A stretch of 64,000 nt of DNA, taken from Sipunculus nudus. Its lineage: Eukaryota; Annelida; Sipuncula; Golfingiida; Sipunculidae. The stretch lies in NCBI GenBank assembly GCA_026874595.1, contig CM049308.1, positions 36,946,027 through 37,010,026 on the forward strand. The letters run 5' to 3'. The translations under genes were made by a program, and so were the position numbers. The notes beneath the pieces were generated by a model that searched no databases, was not told where the DNA came from, and saw only the letters and a list, made by a program, of their open reading frames with translations. Shown here in pieces: positions 38,381 to 51,334 of the stretch (position 1 is its first letter; every line of letters starts with the position of its first letter).

Positions 38381-39078
38381 TTTTTTAGCCCTCAGCCCTT
38401 AGGCTGATGGGCTATTGTCGTCACCCAACCTGTCCATCCATCTGTCCGTCCGGCGTCCGTTAACTTTTACCTTGTGAGCGGATATCTCAAAAAGGATTCA
38501 ACGTAAGAATTTTATTTTTTCGGTGAAGATGTATATTGACAAAACCTCAGTCAAGTTTGAAGATGGGTGACCTTGACCTATTTTTCTACGTTTTAGAGCT
38601 GATTATAGAAAAAACATTTAGAAGCTTATTTCTCAGGAACCATTGGATGGATTTTCACAATACTTACTATGATCATAGGGACTGATGGTCTGTAACTGCT
38701 GCACAAGTTTGGAGGCGCCACCTGCAATTTCGGATTTTTTATTGAATTTTTCTTGGAGTTTTCAACTTTAGCCTTGTGAGCGGGATATCTCTAAAAGGAT
38801 TCACAATAGGAATTTTATTTCTTTGGTGAAGATGTATATCGACAAAAATGTCCTTCATGTTCGAAGATGGGTGACCTTGCCCTACTTTTCAAGGTCACAG
38901 AGCTTATAATAGAATAAAACTTAGAAGCTTATTTTTCAGGAAGCATTTGGTGGATTGGTATGAATCATGGTACATACCTCTCCATTTTAAATTTATAACT
39001 GAGACATGTACAGATATACATCCATGTGAGAACAGATATTTAGTACTTGTTACTGTTACCACCTCTAAACACTGTGCC
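38381..39078 (+). mobile_element. F-III element, 3'-truncated
   Basis: The 5' hairpin arms TAGCCCTCAGCC (38386-38397) and GGCTGATGGGCTA (38402-38414) flank CTTA. Next come a gtccatccatctgtccgtcc stretch and two body units ('gccttgtgagcgggatatct', 'agaagcttatttctcaggaa'), with a one-mismatch palindrome GGAGGCGCCACC at 38711. It stops after 'cacctctaaacactgtg', about 20 bp before where the 3' motif should be (compare 301-327). Confidence 0.65.
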
Positions 39079-40881
39079 ACATTCCCTTGATCATTCACCA
39101 ACATTCTGATTCCAGCTAAAGACAAGTTGGAAATATTTATCAAGCTGTGGTGTTATCGCTTGGACTCAGCTGACCTGGCCACGTCTGTGTTTACATCATG
39201 TCATACCTCACTGCTTATGGATCAAGTACCCGGTGCTACTGATTAATTAATGACTCAACACCTATGAGTTGTTGGGGACAGCTGTTATTAGCTGAGTGAC
39301 CAGTGTTGATTTCACAACTAGAGTTGTATGGAAAAGTGTCATTTAATGAGGCAAATAAGATTAGTGGTTTGGAGCAATTAAAAGGGGTACAAGGTCAAGC
39401 AGCATATATATATTATGTACAGGCAACAGCGTACCTACGGGGGTTGTCCAAAGTGAGGCAGTTTGCTGAACGAAGCGTGCCCTGGATTCCATCAGCAGTG
39501 CCACCATCGGAAATTGTTAGAAACACACAGGTTTTAAACCAAGGGGTAACCAGCCAAATAAAACAGATCTGCTTCTACAACGAGTGAAAGATTGCCTCGG
39601 GATTGACCACAGTGCGCACATGTCTAATCAGGAATTTGTCAATGCCAAGAAATAATAGAGGAACAGCTAAACATTTAAATGATCAAGAAATCATGGAAAC
39701 AGTGAAAGCCCGCCTGACCTCTAAAACCTGAGGAAATAGTTCCCCCACTTCCGCACACATCCACCGAACACCATCAGGCCATGAAGACTGTCTTATGATA
39801 TTTCGAGAGCTCCAACTTCAACGAAAAAATCCAGTATTGACGCATTTTACAGAATGGATCAGAGAATAACACCTCATCAGTCTCAAACTAGCAAACAATG
39901 CTCCATTACAGAATTATTTGGGGCACACTCGGATGAAAGTGAGACGCCACCAGGGGATTTTATATTTTGACCTGATATATTATACATGTATATTTTTGTA
40001 AGTAAATTGTACACACTGTATACACACTTGATCAACCTCCTACCTCGCTTACAGCCAAAAATTTTCCAAGTCCCAAGGTAGGCGAATGAAGGAGGTTAGT
40101 CTGTATCTCAAGTAAAGCAAGGTAGATTGGTCAGGAAAACTGGTTGACCAATAGCCGTGACAACCAGACTCAGTAGGCAATCGGATAATTGAGCTGGTAA
40201 GCCTACTCGAGTCATGATACTAGTAATATGGAGGAATGTATCGCAGTGGTCTTGCATCTGATTGCATTCATATTGTGGAAAACGGCCCATAATCTCAATA
40301 TTATGCTTGGAATGGTGGATAAACACAATAGAATATATGTGAGCTCGCAACCTAAACTGAAACACCATCTCCATGGACACGGGTCATTTCCTGTGTTGCC
40401 TGCAAGTTGCCTCCATCCTGTAAACCGTGCGAGCCATGCTTGTATTCATGTGGTCATAAATTCAACAAACATGCCATGGGGTTTACCAATGTACTGGGTT
40501 AAACAGGAACTTTTCTTGCTCATATTTGGTATTATTAGAAAGTACACAAAATATGCTATCGAATGGTCTGGTTTATGTTGATAGACAGTGTACCTGTAGC
40601 CCATGAAGCGTTGTCAGAAATGACGAAAATGTTTGCATCTTCATAAGGCCTTATAATGCGATCCTCAGACGTAGATGTCATGACACTCTGGCGCTAGTAA
40701 TCTGGTCATAATGCCAGAGGGTCAATATGATGCTAGTTGACCAAAGGCCTTTGATAGAAGCCTGGTGCCTCTATTTATAATCCTTTTCTTCCACCACCTT
40801 TAATTCATTTCATGTGCCATAAATACCCCCATTACAGCCACAGGACAACAGTGCAAGGAATATGGTTAAAAACAAACTTTT
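39079..40881. other. Unassigned sequence with two weak coding-like stretches
   Basis: Plus-strand open frames of ~94 codons (39303-39587) and ~56 codons (39785-39958) stand out from the surrounding repeats. The second ends in a stop after a run that includes SITELFGAHSDE and is Ser/Thr/Gln rich. The SITELF core loosely resembles a PCNA-binding (PIP) box, but this is too weak to assign. No splice sites were established. They may be remnants of a mobile-element protein or a retrocopy. Confidence 0.3.
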
Positions 40882-42370
40882 TTTTATGCCCCCGCCACAA
40901 AGTGGCCGGGGCATATAGTTTTACCCATGTCCGTCATTCCGAAATCAAACAGTTGTACGGACTTTTTTTCGCAATGCCTGCAGATATTGGCCTGATTTTT
41001 GGTGTGTGGGCAGATAATGACCAGTTACAGATCGAGTTCGCGTTTCGTCCCGGTTGACTTACTTTTGACCGTTTTACGGCTCCAAAACTTAGAAAATTTC
41101 ATGAAAAATAGAAATTTTCATGACAAATACACATGTACGGACCTTTTTTCGCAATGCCTGCAGATATTGGCCTGATTTTTTATGTGTGGGCAGATAATGA
41201 CCAGTTACAGATCGAGTTCGCGTTTCGTCCCGGTTGACCTACTTTTGACCATTTTACGGCTCCTAAACTTAGAAAAATTTATGAAAAATAGAAACTTTCA
41301 TGACAAATACATATGTACAGCCGTTTTTAGCCCTCAGCTCATAGGCTGATGGGCTATTGTCGTCACCCAAGCTGTCCGTCTGTCCGTCCATCCATCTGTC
41401 TGTCCGGTGTCTGTCCGTCTGTCCGTTCCGCGTCTGTTAACTTTTACCTTGTGAGCGGGATATCTCTAAAAGGATTCACCGTTGGAATTTTATTTCATCA
41501 GTCAAGATGTATATCGATAAAATCTCGGTCAAGTTCGAAGATGGTTGACCTTGACCCATTTTTCTACATTTTAGAGCTGATTATAGAAAAACACTCAGAA
41601 GTTTATATCTCGGGAACCATTGTGTGGATTTTCACAAAACTTACTGTGATCATTGGGACTGATAGTCTGTATGTGCTGCACAATTTTGGTGGCACCCCTG
41701 CAATTTCTGATTTTTTAATGAAATTTTATCGGATTTTTCAATTTTGGCCTTTTGTGCAGGATATCTCTAAAGGTATTCAACACAGGAACTTCATTTCTTC
41801 AGTGCTATTGCATTATATTTACAAAATCTTGGTCAAGTTCAAAGATGGGTGATCTTGACCTACTTTTCAAGGGTACAGAGCTTAGTATAGAAAAAACTTA
41901 GGAGCTTATTTCTCAGGAAGCATTTGGTGGATTGTTATGAAACATGGTATATACCTCTCCAATTTAAATTTATAAATGATTATCAACTTTTGCTAATATT
42001 CTAGTTTTGCAATGCAATGCTTACAGATACTGGCCTAATGTTTGGTCTGTGGGTGCATAATGACCACTTACAGATCGAGTTCGCGTTTCGTCCCAGTTAA
42101 CCTATTTTTCACCATATGACAGATCATGAACATAGAAAATTTCATGAAAGACAGAAATTTTTATGATAAATGCACATATATGGACTTTTTTTCACAATGC
42201 CTGTTGCTTGATAATGACCCTTTACAGATCGAGTTTGCATTTTGCCCTTGTTGACCTACTTTTGACCATACAATACCTCCTGAACTTAACAAATTATACA
42301 AAATTTAACAAATGTTTCTAATTTGCCCCAGGCGGGGGCATTCGTGTCGTTCCGACACATCTAGTTTTTT
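40882..42370 (+). mobile_element. F-IV element, full length with nested F-III
   Basis: The 5' motif ATGCCCCCGCC (40886-40896) lies in a hairpin, TGCCCCCGCCAC with GTGGCCGGGGCA around AAA. The inverted motif GGCGGGGGCAT is at 42331-42341. A perfect hairpin GTGTCG/CGACAC (42344-42349, 42353-42358) and ATCTAGTTTTTT follow. The body is ~180-bp tandem units ('gcaatgcctgcagatattgg', 'cagatcgagttcgcgtttcg'). Alone among the six families it shows no GGTGGCGCCACC. The third unit is split by an F-III at a T-run. Confidence 0.78.
41324..42008 (+). mobile_element. F-III element nested in F-IV
   Basis: TTTTTAGCCCTCAGC (41325) folds with GGCTGATGGGCTA. Body units match 38.4-39.0 kb. The 3' end is decayed but ends 'gctaatattctagtttt' at 42008 without an intact inverted motif. 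On both sides the F-IV unit is continuous: 'atgtacagccg' before, 'gcaatgcaatgcttacagat' after. The 167-codon frame at 41349-41852 is a chance reading of this repeat. Confidence 0.68.
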
Positions 42371-43203
42371 TCAAATTGTGCACATTCATTTCATTTGTCT
42401 TAAGATTAAAACAATCCAGTAGGGAGGTTGGCCTTGAATTTTTCCTTGTTAGATGACCATTTTGCAAAACATACGTATCATGAGTACAGGAAAGGCTAAG
42501 CTTGCCCTGAAATTTAACAGCTTTATATTTTATGGAAGACTGGTGGTGGCACCTGCACTCACTTTTCTGATCTTTATTAACAAATCAATGTTAAGTATTG
42601 AAGAACATGTGTGCAATTTAGCTCACAAACTAATAGACTGTTATCTTTGAAAATTGATGCCAGATATTCTGGTTGTGACAGCAGCAGATTTTAACCAGTA
42701 GGTCCCATGGCACAAACTTTGTTAGTCTTTTGCAGATATGATATTGCCAGTTATATTTGTTCAGTGTTTTTTTTATTACCCACTGTCTTGTACAAATTTG
42801 AGTTACTAAAGGAACCCCTGGAACAAACCAAGATTATAAATGTAGATATGCATGCCAACAGGTGCTTGTTAAATCTGTCAGAACTTTAGAATGGATCAGT
42901 GACTTATGTTCAATACAGTGAGGAGTTAAATACAGAGGCATTTCATTCAATACATTATTGACATATTTTAGATGCCTGGTGCAATTTTTATAAGTCTGTA
43001 AGGGATTTTATTAATACATGGAGAGGTTTTATTAAATACAGCAAGATTATTTTCATTAAAAGAATAATTAATCTTGTTGCTGATCTCCTAGGTATAATTT
43101 AAAATTTCAAAATGAAAATCCATAAAGTATATGTCATTTAAATATCTGTCTAATTATCACTCTGATAGCAGTTTTAGCAAACACCCTCACATGTTTTAAA
43201 CAT
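42371..43203. other. Unassigned sequence
   Basis: It opens with a palindrome-like 'gactggtggtggcacctgca' near 42540. Otherwise no element ends or coding segments were seen. Confidence 0.4.
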
Positions 43204-43612
43204 GTGGAGCATGGTGGCATAATGGGTAAGGGTGCTACATGGGACTTGTGACTGCAAGGTTGTGGGTTTGCATGAGGATCTGACTGCCATTTGTGCTGAG
43301 ACTCCTAGGCAAAGTTTTTACCACAAGGGTGCACTCTCTCCACCCAGGAGTGAATGGGTACTGGTCATGGGAGTAAAGCAAATGTAGAACAAATGACCTT
43401 CTAGCACCTGATATGGCTGCTTGAGTTGTATGCTCCCCAGGAAGCTGAGAAAAGCTACAAGAATGAACAGCTTGAAAGACCAGGAAAGCAAAGTGTAAAG
43501 TAGGATGAGACTGAAATTGTCGGTGATATCAGACTGTAAACCCCCCCCCCTACCTTTCAGTGCATAGAAATGTATATTATATTTGAGCTTAATAAATGAA
43601 CTCTATCACATC
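43204..43612 (+). mobile_element. Degenerate tRNA-derived SINE-like repeat
   Basis: An A-box-like TGGCATAATGGGTAAGG (43214-43230) is followed about 30 bp later by a B-box-like GGTTGTGGGTTTGCATGA. A 'ctccacccaggagtgaatgg' motif then occurs (compare similar motifs in animal SINE bodies), and a tail 'gagcttaataaatgaac' follows a C-tract. The B box is poor, so it is old. A flanking duplication was not found. Confidence 0.5.
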
Positions 43613-43740
43613 ATCATATCAATATAAACAATACAGACAATATCCGGGCACATGAATGATTTGCGAAGGATGCAAATGTTGAAAAAATTGTAAAGTCTTT
43701 CTTATCTTAGGCTCCTAATTAAGTTGCCAGACTTGTGCAG

Positions 43741-44640
43741 AGGTTCAGAACACCATCAGTTGTTTGTGGGTGTCATTTTTAATTCAACAGGAGTTCTAAC
43801 AGGTTTCTTCGAAAATTTTTCCAGCATCCAAGGTCGTTATTTGCTCTCAAAAATGCCTAAAAGCTTCTTCTTATGTGCTCAACCTACTCGCAAGGTGTGT
43901 GACGTTTGCAAAATCATTGTGAAACCCAAAACAGATTCTGAAAGTGTGTCTTGGGCATGTCTCGTGAAAGAAGCTACTTTTGACCAATCATTTCTCAACC
44001 CATTGACAAACTTTTTGAGTATTTCTTGAGAACAGGTAACTGAATTCACCAAAGCAGCAGATGTGAGGATTTCACATTGAGGCACCTTGTTTAATCACCT
44101 ATCATTTGCAATGATTAATTTCTTCCTGTTCTTCATGATTGCACTTCCAACACAGTCCTACAGCAAAAGCAGCAGAGCTTCCTCTTCTATATTAAAATAT
44201 TCCTCTTCATCCATAGTCAGGCCCATCTTCTGTCACAGACCTCTGGGAATGCATTTCAAGGCATTTATATACTGCCCAAGTGTTGGTTGGATCATTGCTG
44301 GCAAGATAATGTTCAACATATATACAGATGTCACATGAACGTTGCATAATATTCGTTTTTTTGCCAAATATGAACAGTTAAACAGTTTGCATGTGTTGCA
44401 AAATGTCCACACAAATCATGCCTGAGCTTCATGGGACATTTGTGTTGTTAGCATTTCAGTTGCTTTTTCTTCATGCTTTTTGACTAGCCAGAGTTCAGCA
44501 GTGCTACACAGGACATTCACACATACATTTTGAGAACTACGCACAAATTGAGCAAAAATGGTTTACAGCTCCATTGTCGCAACACATTCAGAGAAAAACC
44601 TCTTTGAATGTTGGACTTTGCCATTTTTCAATATTTGCAT
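43741..44640 (-). pseudogene. Decayed open reading frame, family unknown
   Basis: On the minus strand from ATG at 44640 one frame runs about 300 codons without needing a frameshift. Eight stops break it (TGA five times, TAA twice, TAG once); the TGAs would fit CGA-to-TGA decay. Between stops the composition is protein-like, for example MDEEEYFNIEEEALLL, KNRKKLIIAND, LKKFVNGLRNDWSKVASF and STAELWLVKKHEEKA. Coding-like text also continues upstream to about 45230 in another frame ('KSHICNCCQCIHML'), so the original may have been longer. The lack of introns would fit a retrocopy or a transposon ORF. I do not recognise the family. Confidence 0.4.
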
Positions 44641-46024
44641 CCTTTACAAGCCATACAAGCCCCAAGAAAACCCTTCATAATTGGTGATTTACTATTATTT
44701 TTAATAATGGCCAAGGGGATTTTCTTTATTTAATGGACATAAGATTTTTCAATAGGCTTCTTTAAGTTCAAATGATAAAATAACTGAGCTCTGATTTCTT
44801 GCCTTGGTGGGTTTCTCCTAACATCTTTACTGTGCCTTAAAAAAGTTAAGCATTTTGAAACATTCTGATGTGTAAGTAAATAGGGAAGCATATGGATACA
44901 CTGACAGCAATTGCAAATGTGTGATTTTAATTCAATTACTAACTTTTCAGGTTGTAAAGTTTCTGGTAATTAACCAAAGTTCTTGGAATTGAAACAAATG
45001 ACTTCACTCAGATGGCTTGTATTTATGTCTTAGAAAAGTTGCACAGAATAGGCTTTTGGCAGCTCATTGTTTTCTTAGCTTGTTTGAAATGAATAGAAGA
45101 CAAATGACTCTGCTTTCTCAAGGAAATCTGGATTCCTTTGAGAATGCTGCATTGTTATATGAACAGATGATTGTTCTATTTTCTGCTAAAGCCTGTGCAC
45201 TTCAAGCACAACTGTGAGTTGACAGTCCGTAAGGAGAATAAACCAATTCTCATCAGTGCTTCTTCTCAAAATTCCTAGCTGTATTTTACGAGGACATGGC
45301 AGAATCTTTTTTAAGGAGTTTAAAAACCTAAATGATTTATGAGGTAAAGATTAAATCAGTGTTTCTGTGTGGCTGAATCCTTTGACATTGGTGGCCAAGA
45401 ATATTTACATTAAAACAATTCAAGAGATACCAGCTGAGGTATCTTTCATGGATCAGACAATTGAGAACATTTTTGAGGTGAGATTTTGTGACACTTATTT
45501 TTAAGATATTATGTAATATGATATAATATAAGTTGATGTGGAATCCATGATCTGATTTGTGTAATATTAACTTTTATGGAACTAAAAACACCTGCAGGAC
45601 AAGAATTCAGTAGCATAAAATATTTAAGGAGAGCTGTAAGTTTGAACTTAGCTGGAATTTACTGTTCCTATTTTGATTGCTCAATAATTTGATGGATTCA
45701 TCAATGTAATCCAGTGCCATATTTATTCAGTTAATGCTGAGAAAACTAGTTATGACCATAATAAATTGCAGTGTTATCCCTAATATGTGTTCAGAAAAGA
45801 TGGATTACTTGCAGGCATAAAATTATCATCATTTGGTCAAAATTACTCCTAGTTAAAGCAAACAAACATATAGATATGCAATTTAAAGTTATATTAATGT
45901 CATTTGAAATAATTAGGTCATACATTAATGGAAAACAAATTTTAAACAGCACTTGTATTACAAAATGCATAAACTTTAAGTAATATTTTAGGTGCAAAGA
46001 AATGATACACACATTTTATTATCA
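44641..46024. other. Unassigned sequence, possibly the upstream part of the pseudogene
   Basis: Minus-strand coding-like fragments occur to ~45230, and a plus-strand 66-codon frame at 45017-45217 overlaps them. 45231-46024 is AT-rich with no recognisable feature. Confidence 0.3.
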
Positions 46025-46900
46025 TTTTTAGCTCAGCTGACTATAAGTCATCTGAGCTATAGTCGTGGTCCTTTGTCCGTCGGCTGTCCGTCCGTCCGTT
46101 AAACTGGCAAATTTTGAAACCGTTAGATCTACGAATCCAAAATTCGGCATACAGTTAGATGTCCCCAAAATCTCCTACCATACCGAAAATTGGGTCATTA
46201 GGACTAAGTTCCTTCGAGATATTAAGGAAAAACCTCCATTTTCCATAAAAAAAACCATTGTTTCACTATAAGACTGCCTAATATCAAAGCCACTGATCTG
46301 ATTTTGACCATAGTGAATATGCCTATTCTTCCATACATTTTCTATGTACATACTAAAAATTAGGTCAGTATTGCGTAATATGTTGAAGTTATGGGCGGGA
46401 ACATAATGCACCTCATAAAAAATCAGGAAAATATTAACTCACTTAACATAAGAATGGCTGAAGCTAGAGACTTCTTTTCAGGGATATAACTCCATTTAAT
46501 CAAGATTCAATTGAATACCGAAAATTAGATCTGAATTTTTCAAATTTTATAAGTTATTCGCATAAATATGAAATCAGTACCTAAAATTTTGCCCAAATGT
46601 GGGCATGGCACGTTTTTTCCCTGTAAGTACTGTTGGTTTAATTTTCATATCATGCACACGTAAGGATTTAAGCTTCTAAATTCTGAAATTTGAAAGGAAT
46701 TGACCAAAAACTGTATTTATTAACTGCTTTTATTACATTTTTTATGAGACCATGTCACAGCTAGGATGTACTGAAGCCCCTCTATATGTCCCCATATTGA
46801 CCTTTCATGCTTGAAGCGAGGCATATACTGCAGCCAGACAGCTCTTGGGTGGCCTCAGCTGGATATAGCTATTCAACCCCCACCCTATCCTCTTGTAATT
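46025..46900 (+). mobile_element. F-Ib element, 5' part
   Basis: The hairpin TAGCTCAGCTGAC (46029-46041) and GTCATCTGAGCTA (46047-46059) flank TATAA. Then come gtccgtcggctgtccgtccg, 'aaattttgaaaccgttagat' and the F-Ib body as at 31.6 kb. The 3' limit is unclear; it fades into AT-rich DNA. Confidence 0.6.
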
Positions 46901-48239
46901 GTTTGGCCAAAAACATAACAATAAACAATAATTTAAAAAAATTATAGGTTTACAATAACAACTTTAAGAAAAATAAATGGAAAAGTAATTTTATGGTTAA
47001 TGAGTAACAGGGACCTTGCAATAACTGATGTTTTATGGATCTTTCATGGATTGCTGAAAATATATTTCAAATGACACCATGCCATCACCATTTGGTATTT
47101 AATAATTTCAATCATAAAAATGAAAAATAAATAATTAAATAAAATTGTTGTTTACTATAAGGGATTATGTGAAGCAAGTTAATGATAGACAAGGATGCAT
47201 TTGATCATATTAAATATTCTAAATTTCCAGGTCTTTTCCAGTTGTTAAATTTGGAGGTTTTTTTTTTTATTACTAAATTAAAAAAAAATGAAATTTGTCA
47301 AAAATTAAAAAAACATTACTCAGACAAGTGCTCATTAAAGATGTCAATATGTTTAAATAATAACATTCACACTCATGGTTGTATCAGCTGTTACATGATA
47401 CTGGGTAAATAATCAAAATTTATATTTCTGATAACTTTATTTCAGTTAATAAAATTAAACATTCCCAACTCCAGTTTGCTCCTTGTATAATAAATTGGTT
47501 TGTTTTTATCCTTGGGTTACTTTTAACATATGTATTAGTTTCGTAGTAGAGATTATTTTCTTTTTTTCTGATACAAATTAAAAAAAAAATGAAATTTTTA
47601 AAATGTGATAAAAAAATCAGGTCTTAAAGCAAGTTCTCATTATGATGTCTATAATGTTAATAATTGTCATAAGTGTCTTGACAGTGATGTGAAAGTATTC
47701 AAAAGTGAATATAATATTTTTTTTATAAATTTAAGCCATAAAACCAAGTAGTTACAATCATTATTTAAATTTGTGATATTTGTATATTCTGGATTATCAA
47801 TAGTTTCGTACGACTGAAACTGAATAAATATGAGACCTTGAGTGAAAAATTAATCATTGTATTCAAATATGATTAAAAAAAATTCAATAGTTCAATAATG
47901 AAAATTAATACAAATACTAATACAGGTAAAAAGAAAGAATTTGAGTGCAAATACTTTCAAAGTTTATTTATTAATGCATTCATGAATATATTTTATATTT
48001 TATTTTAATCATTTATTTCAATTATATTATTTGAAAAGAAAAAAGAAATTTTTTCAAATGTTACTGTTAATATTTTTCAATTAAAATTATATTTTGCCCA
48101 ATTATTCCAATAAATTTTTTATGAATAGTTTAACTCTCATATCATTTGTGCTAGTGGTACTTTTGGCTATGGGCAACGTGAAATTATTGAATAACAGTTA
48201 ACTCATTTGTAAAAAGCATGCATGATAATTAACATGACT
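46901..48239. other. Very AT-rich unassigned sequence
   Basis: Long A and T runs with many stops. The 76-codon frame at 47182-47412 is low complexity. No element ends were seen. The following F-Ib-like piece (48240-48389) resembles 31432-31560. Confidence 0.45.
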
Positions 48240-48389
48240 TACAGTGGACATTTATTTCCTGTTACTAGTGTTAGTGCTGTGGATTTAATTTTCACAGCAT
48301 GTACACAAGCATTTCATCTGTTAAAATCTGATATTTGAAACCAATTGATCAAAAACTGTAGATGTCATTCAAGTTTTCAAGCACCATGC

Positions 48390-48746
48390 CTTGATTGTTA
48401 TCATCAAGTCAGTGAAATGTGTGCTTGGGCAGTATTACTTAACCAGTTCAACTTCTGACCTAGCCACTGCCTCTGTGATTGTCTGGATCAGGCTGGGTCA
48501 GGCAGTAATTACCAGAGAGCCTCTCTCTCTCTCTCTCTCTTATCTCACTCTCTCTCTCTCTCTCCATTACAGTCAAGCTCACTCTCTCTTGCTCTCTCTT
48601 TCTCTCTCTCTTTCTTTCTCTCTCTCCCATTCTCTCTCACTAAGCCTCCCATTCTCCCTGCACCCCATTCTGTTATCAGGTACTATAAACCAGATTATTT
48701 AGCTATGAATGTTGAAGCAATTTAGAAATGTGAATCAACTGAAATA

Positions 48747-48807
<61 letters not shown>

Positions 48808-50054
48808 CTGTAAATGTGTAGTTACATTTTTAAACCTGGAAAAAATGATGTATTGAAAAAAAGTAATAAAGGCAAATATTGTTATTTTTTCCTGGCTCAG
48901 TAGAATGGGAATAAAAATGACTTGCTTTGTTTCTCCACCTGCCTGCTTAAATATTTAATAATTATGAATAAACATTTTCTCTGTAAGCACTTGAATTCAA
49001 TTTAATATCCTGTATGAATATGCAAGGGTGCTGTAACTCCCACCATCCCCTTCCCCAACCCTATAGATTCCTTGCTCTTTGGCACTGTGAACAATAGTTC
49101 TTTTGCTTTTCCATAAAATTAAATAATTAAAGATAATATATACAGAAAGACTGAGGCGTTTTAACTCCCATCATAACCCCCTCCCCCCGTCAATTCTTCC
49201 ACCTTTTAAGTGGGGACCTTATGGCTACTGTATACATATGATAAAATAAAAAATAGGTTTATTAAAATCTTGGATCTCATTAAACAAACCTGTAAACTGT
49301 TGAACTGTCAACAGCTTATCAAAAAGGTAACCAATGGAAACACATGGTCAGATCTCAAAATATTATTTGCAATAATTTCTTCAATCATATCAACCAACCA
49401 TGGCCAAGATTACCTTTTCCGATCAGACTTTATCTGCTTTTCATAATATTTTAGATTTTAACCTTCCAGGTGTTTAAGTACTGTTGAATGCTCCATCCTC
49501 TCTCTCTCCTTTTCTCTCTACATCCACCTCATAGCTGCCCTCACTGTTCCCTTCTCTGAGCCCCATCCCAATGTCAGCCTCAGTAAACAAGAACAAGATG
49601 AATCAGATATATTCATACTTAAATATTTTGTATAACTAATCGTCCATAGGTACCTATGTACATGCCAGAAATTATGTCAATATTGTGTAATATGTAGACA
49701 TAGTGGGCATCAAAATAATGTACATTGTCAAGACTGAAGAGATATTGTGTCATACAGTAACAAATTCATAAATCCCCTCATCAGCATAGTAAATCATAAC
49801 ATCATATCTGTCAAATTGAAATCTTGCAGACTTCCATACACTATAGATCCTTCAACAAATAGGCTATTTATCATTCCACTACTGCTTATTACTGCTGTCA
49901 TTGCATTCATATTTGCTCAGATATATCGCAATTTTCAACCCCTCCTAAATAAATAAAAATTAAACCACTATATTTTACTCTATTAATCCATCAGTCAGGT
50001 TATTTCATTTATTATTTACTCACATATTACATTACATTCCTTTATAATAGCCCA
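48390..50054 (+). repeat. 1.6-kb repeat, copy 2 (first copy at 33565-35172)
   Basis: Block order matches copy 1. It carries a longer TC-rich tract (~48521-48636) and a pure (AT)n tract (48748-48803) at the place where copy 1 has 'tatatatgttatact'. Both ends of the match are shared ('tgattgt..catcaagtca' on the left; 'tcctttataatagcc' on the right). Confidence 0.7.
48748..48803. repeat. (AT)n microsatellite
   Basis: About 56 bp of uninterrupted TA repeat. Confidence 0.95.
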
Positions 50055-51334
50055 ACAAGATGAAACCACTAATATCAAGGCCTGGTAATTGATTTCATGT
50101 TTATACTACGGAAGTTATTTACTGTGGAATACTGCAGAGGTTTTCAGCAGTTCCTGTAGGCTTTCTCATCTCATGTGTCTTAAAATTCAGGTCAATAGAG
50201 CCAGACATGGGCAGGTGGAAGACCACTAATAGACCGAACAACCACAACAAATCCAGGCTAATTACCACACAAATTTGCAACCCTCCATTACATGCTGTAA
50301 CCTCTTTCCACTCTGCTATATGCCAAATATGTCATATTTGGAACAAACAGTAATTGTAAAAAATATTTTCATATCATAACCAGTGGTACTGAGTTTATAA
50401 TCTCTTATGTAAGATACTTGAGCATGAGGTGTATTCACAGTAAGAGTAAAAACTGGAATTGCATTAAATATATATAATTAAAGTAATTATATAGTCTATC
50501 TTCACTAGCCTTTATCCCACCAATATCTACAAAGTTTCATGGAAATATGTAAATTGGTTTTCATGAAATCTGGCTAACAGAGGGAACATATACAATCAAA
50601 CCAACAAACTAATATGAGTGAAAACATGACTTATTTGGCGGAGGTAACTGAAAAATGTATAATAATTATAATTATTTGACTGAGAGTGTGCAGAAAGTTT
50701 GGCTCAGTTATTGATATTGATCAGGTGTTTCTGACCTTGCTTGTCACACGTGGCATATTTCTCTTAAGGCAAAGTTTTCTGAAGGTAGTTTTATATTTTT
50801 TACAACACATCAGAAAAATCTAAATGGACTTCAAAGTGAACAGATGAGATGCATCATTTGATGAAAGAAATGTGAAGGTAAACACCACTTTTTTACTCTA
50901 TTTTTTTTCCTTGTAATCAACTTCCTGATTTTGCCATGATCTCACTGATTAGTGACAAAATTATTAACAATGGTAACACAGAGACTTGTGCACTTATTTC
51001 CTCAATATAACACCAAATATGATTATCATTTATTGTTTAAAAGCATTTTGTTTACTTTTTTATTTATATTTTTTATATTTTTATATATATGTACTTTTCT
51101 CTTGTAAATTTGATTATGAAATGAGCAAACATTGTTTCACTTCAAAATGAAAGGAATTGCCACATGAGGAGGCATAAAATGTCAGCAAAATAGCATGCAA
51201 CAAAATAAGGAATATACAGTAACCAAAATCAAGACATCCACATTCCTCGGACAGTTTCATCATTTACAGTAATACTCTGTTTGTATATCATTTCTATCCA
51301 GTCTTCAGACCTTATATTAGACCATTTGTAGGCA
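50055..51334. other. Unassigned sequence with a small repeat tail
   Basis: At ~50505-50650 a block running from 'ctacaaagtttcatggaaat' to 'cttatttggcggaggtaac' resembles a 3' segment common in marine invertebrate repeats; that is from memory, not searched. The remainder is AT-rich and featureless. Confidence 0.4.

Noticed and set aside
41349-41852. 167-codon open frame, the longest in the window
   Set aside because: It translates the F-III hairpin, GTCC microsatellite and body inside F-IV. Equivalent F-III copies at 38.4 kb do not keep the frame.
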